Shown here piece after piece: positions 63,795 to 64,000 of a DNA stretch of 64,000 nt. Source of the stretch: Paramesorhizobium leguminum (GTDB lineage Bacteria > Pseudomonadota > Alphaproteobacteria > Rhizobiales > Rhizobiaceae). Both the position numbers and the translations under genes were made by a program. Every line of letters begins with the position of its first letter. The stretch's first letter is position 1. The notes under the pieces are model-generated. The model saw only the letters and a program-made list of their open reading frames with translations. It was not told the origin of the DNA and searched no databases. Where the stretch lies: the NCBI RefSeq assembly GCF_003217235.1, contig NZ_QJTF01000014.1, positions 31,558-95,557 of the forward strand, written 5' to 3'.

Positions 63795-64000
63795 TCAAGT
63801 CAGTTGCGGCTTGGGGGCGATTTTGTCACGGATGCGGGCGTTTGCGCGGATGATGATCTTTCGCATGATGGCTGCAAGAGCGAGGCGCTTTGGTTTTCCG
63901 GCCTCGAGGAATGCCTTGTATGCCGCGGCCAGATCATTTTTGCCGCGGATGGCGGTCAGGGCTGCGATGAAGAGCATCGGCCTGATGTGACGGCGCCCGC
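63795..64000 (-). mobile_element. 3' end of an IS110-family transposase, cut by the window edge
   Basis: The frame enters from the right edge and ends at TGA 63795-63797. Its roughly 67 residues (RRHIRPMLFIAALTAIRGKN, then FLEAGKPKRLALAAIMRKII) match the C-terminal end of IS110/IS116/IS902 transposases, where the GKPxKxAxxAxMRKxL pattern is conserved. The N-terminal DEDD domain is outside the window, so it cannot be told whether the element is complete. Confidence 0.8.

Overview
The window reads as chromosomal DNA of an alphaproteobacterium of the order Hyphomicrobiales (Rhizobiales), most likely a Brucella/Ochrobactrum relative. The grounds are the gene content (long rhizobial-type UrtB, BA14K protein, PetP/PetR-like regulators, the prs-rplY-pth-ychF block), the high GC, and the repeats: RIME-like mosaic elements and hairpins built on the octamer AGGGCAGT, the unit used in Brucella HOOF-Print typing. 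No rRNA, tRNA, CRISPR array or prophage was recognised. Genus and species were not established.

Layout. (1) 1-10 kb: surface polysaccharide genes. rfbC-B-D-A (dTDP-L-rhamnose) run leftward; wecB, wecC (UDP-ManNAcA), a polymerase-like membrane protein, an initiating sugar transferase and a Wzy/WaaL-like protein run rightward. (2) 10.3-12.3 kb: a zinc protein that joins an AztD-like propeller to a ZinT domain, with two Zur-like operators upstream. (3) 12.5-41 kb: a nitrogen block. It holds a polyamine/opine-type ABC importer with an allantoin racemase-like gene, an operon for allantoinase, allantoicase and ureidoglycolate lyase, a polar amino-acid-type ABC importer, an NCS1 permease fused to a hybrid histidine kinase with its LuxR-type response regulator, a HupE/UreJ protein, the urea importer urtABCDE and urease ureDABCEFG, followed by apt. 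(4) 41-55 kb: housekeeping genes (two MaoC proteins, ychF, pth, rplY, prs, a HerA-like ATPase, an M24-fold protein, pgeF, midA-like, lgt, ubiK-like), with a PIN/ribbon-helix-helix toxin-antitoxin pair between ychF and pth. (5) 55-64 kb: YbjN-like, CsaA-like, a PetP/PetR/kinase regulatory set, ilvE, an SDR, an MBL-fold hydrolase and a BA14K protein, ending in the 3' end of an IS110-family transposase.

The nitrogen block forms one route: ureides are imported, allantoin is racemised and opened, allantoate is split to ureidoglycolate and urea, ureidoglycolate lyase gives glyoxylate and more urea, and urease turns this urea and urea imported by Urt into ammonia. The two unassigned importers have sigma-54-like promoters (12477-12492 and 23590-23605), which fits nitrogen control. 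The NCS1-kinase fusion is a candidate ureide or purine sensor for the block. Uricase and the steps above allantoin are not in the window.

The most striking features are the NCS1-kinase fusion, the AztD-ZinT fusion with its paired operators, the heavy load of palindromic repeats inside operons (three in the urease operon, one forming the 5' end of urtB), and four tandem palindromes directly upstream of ilvE.
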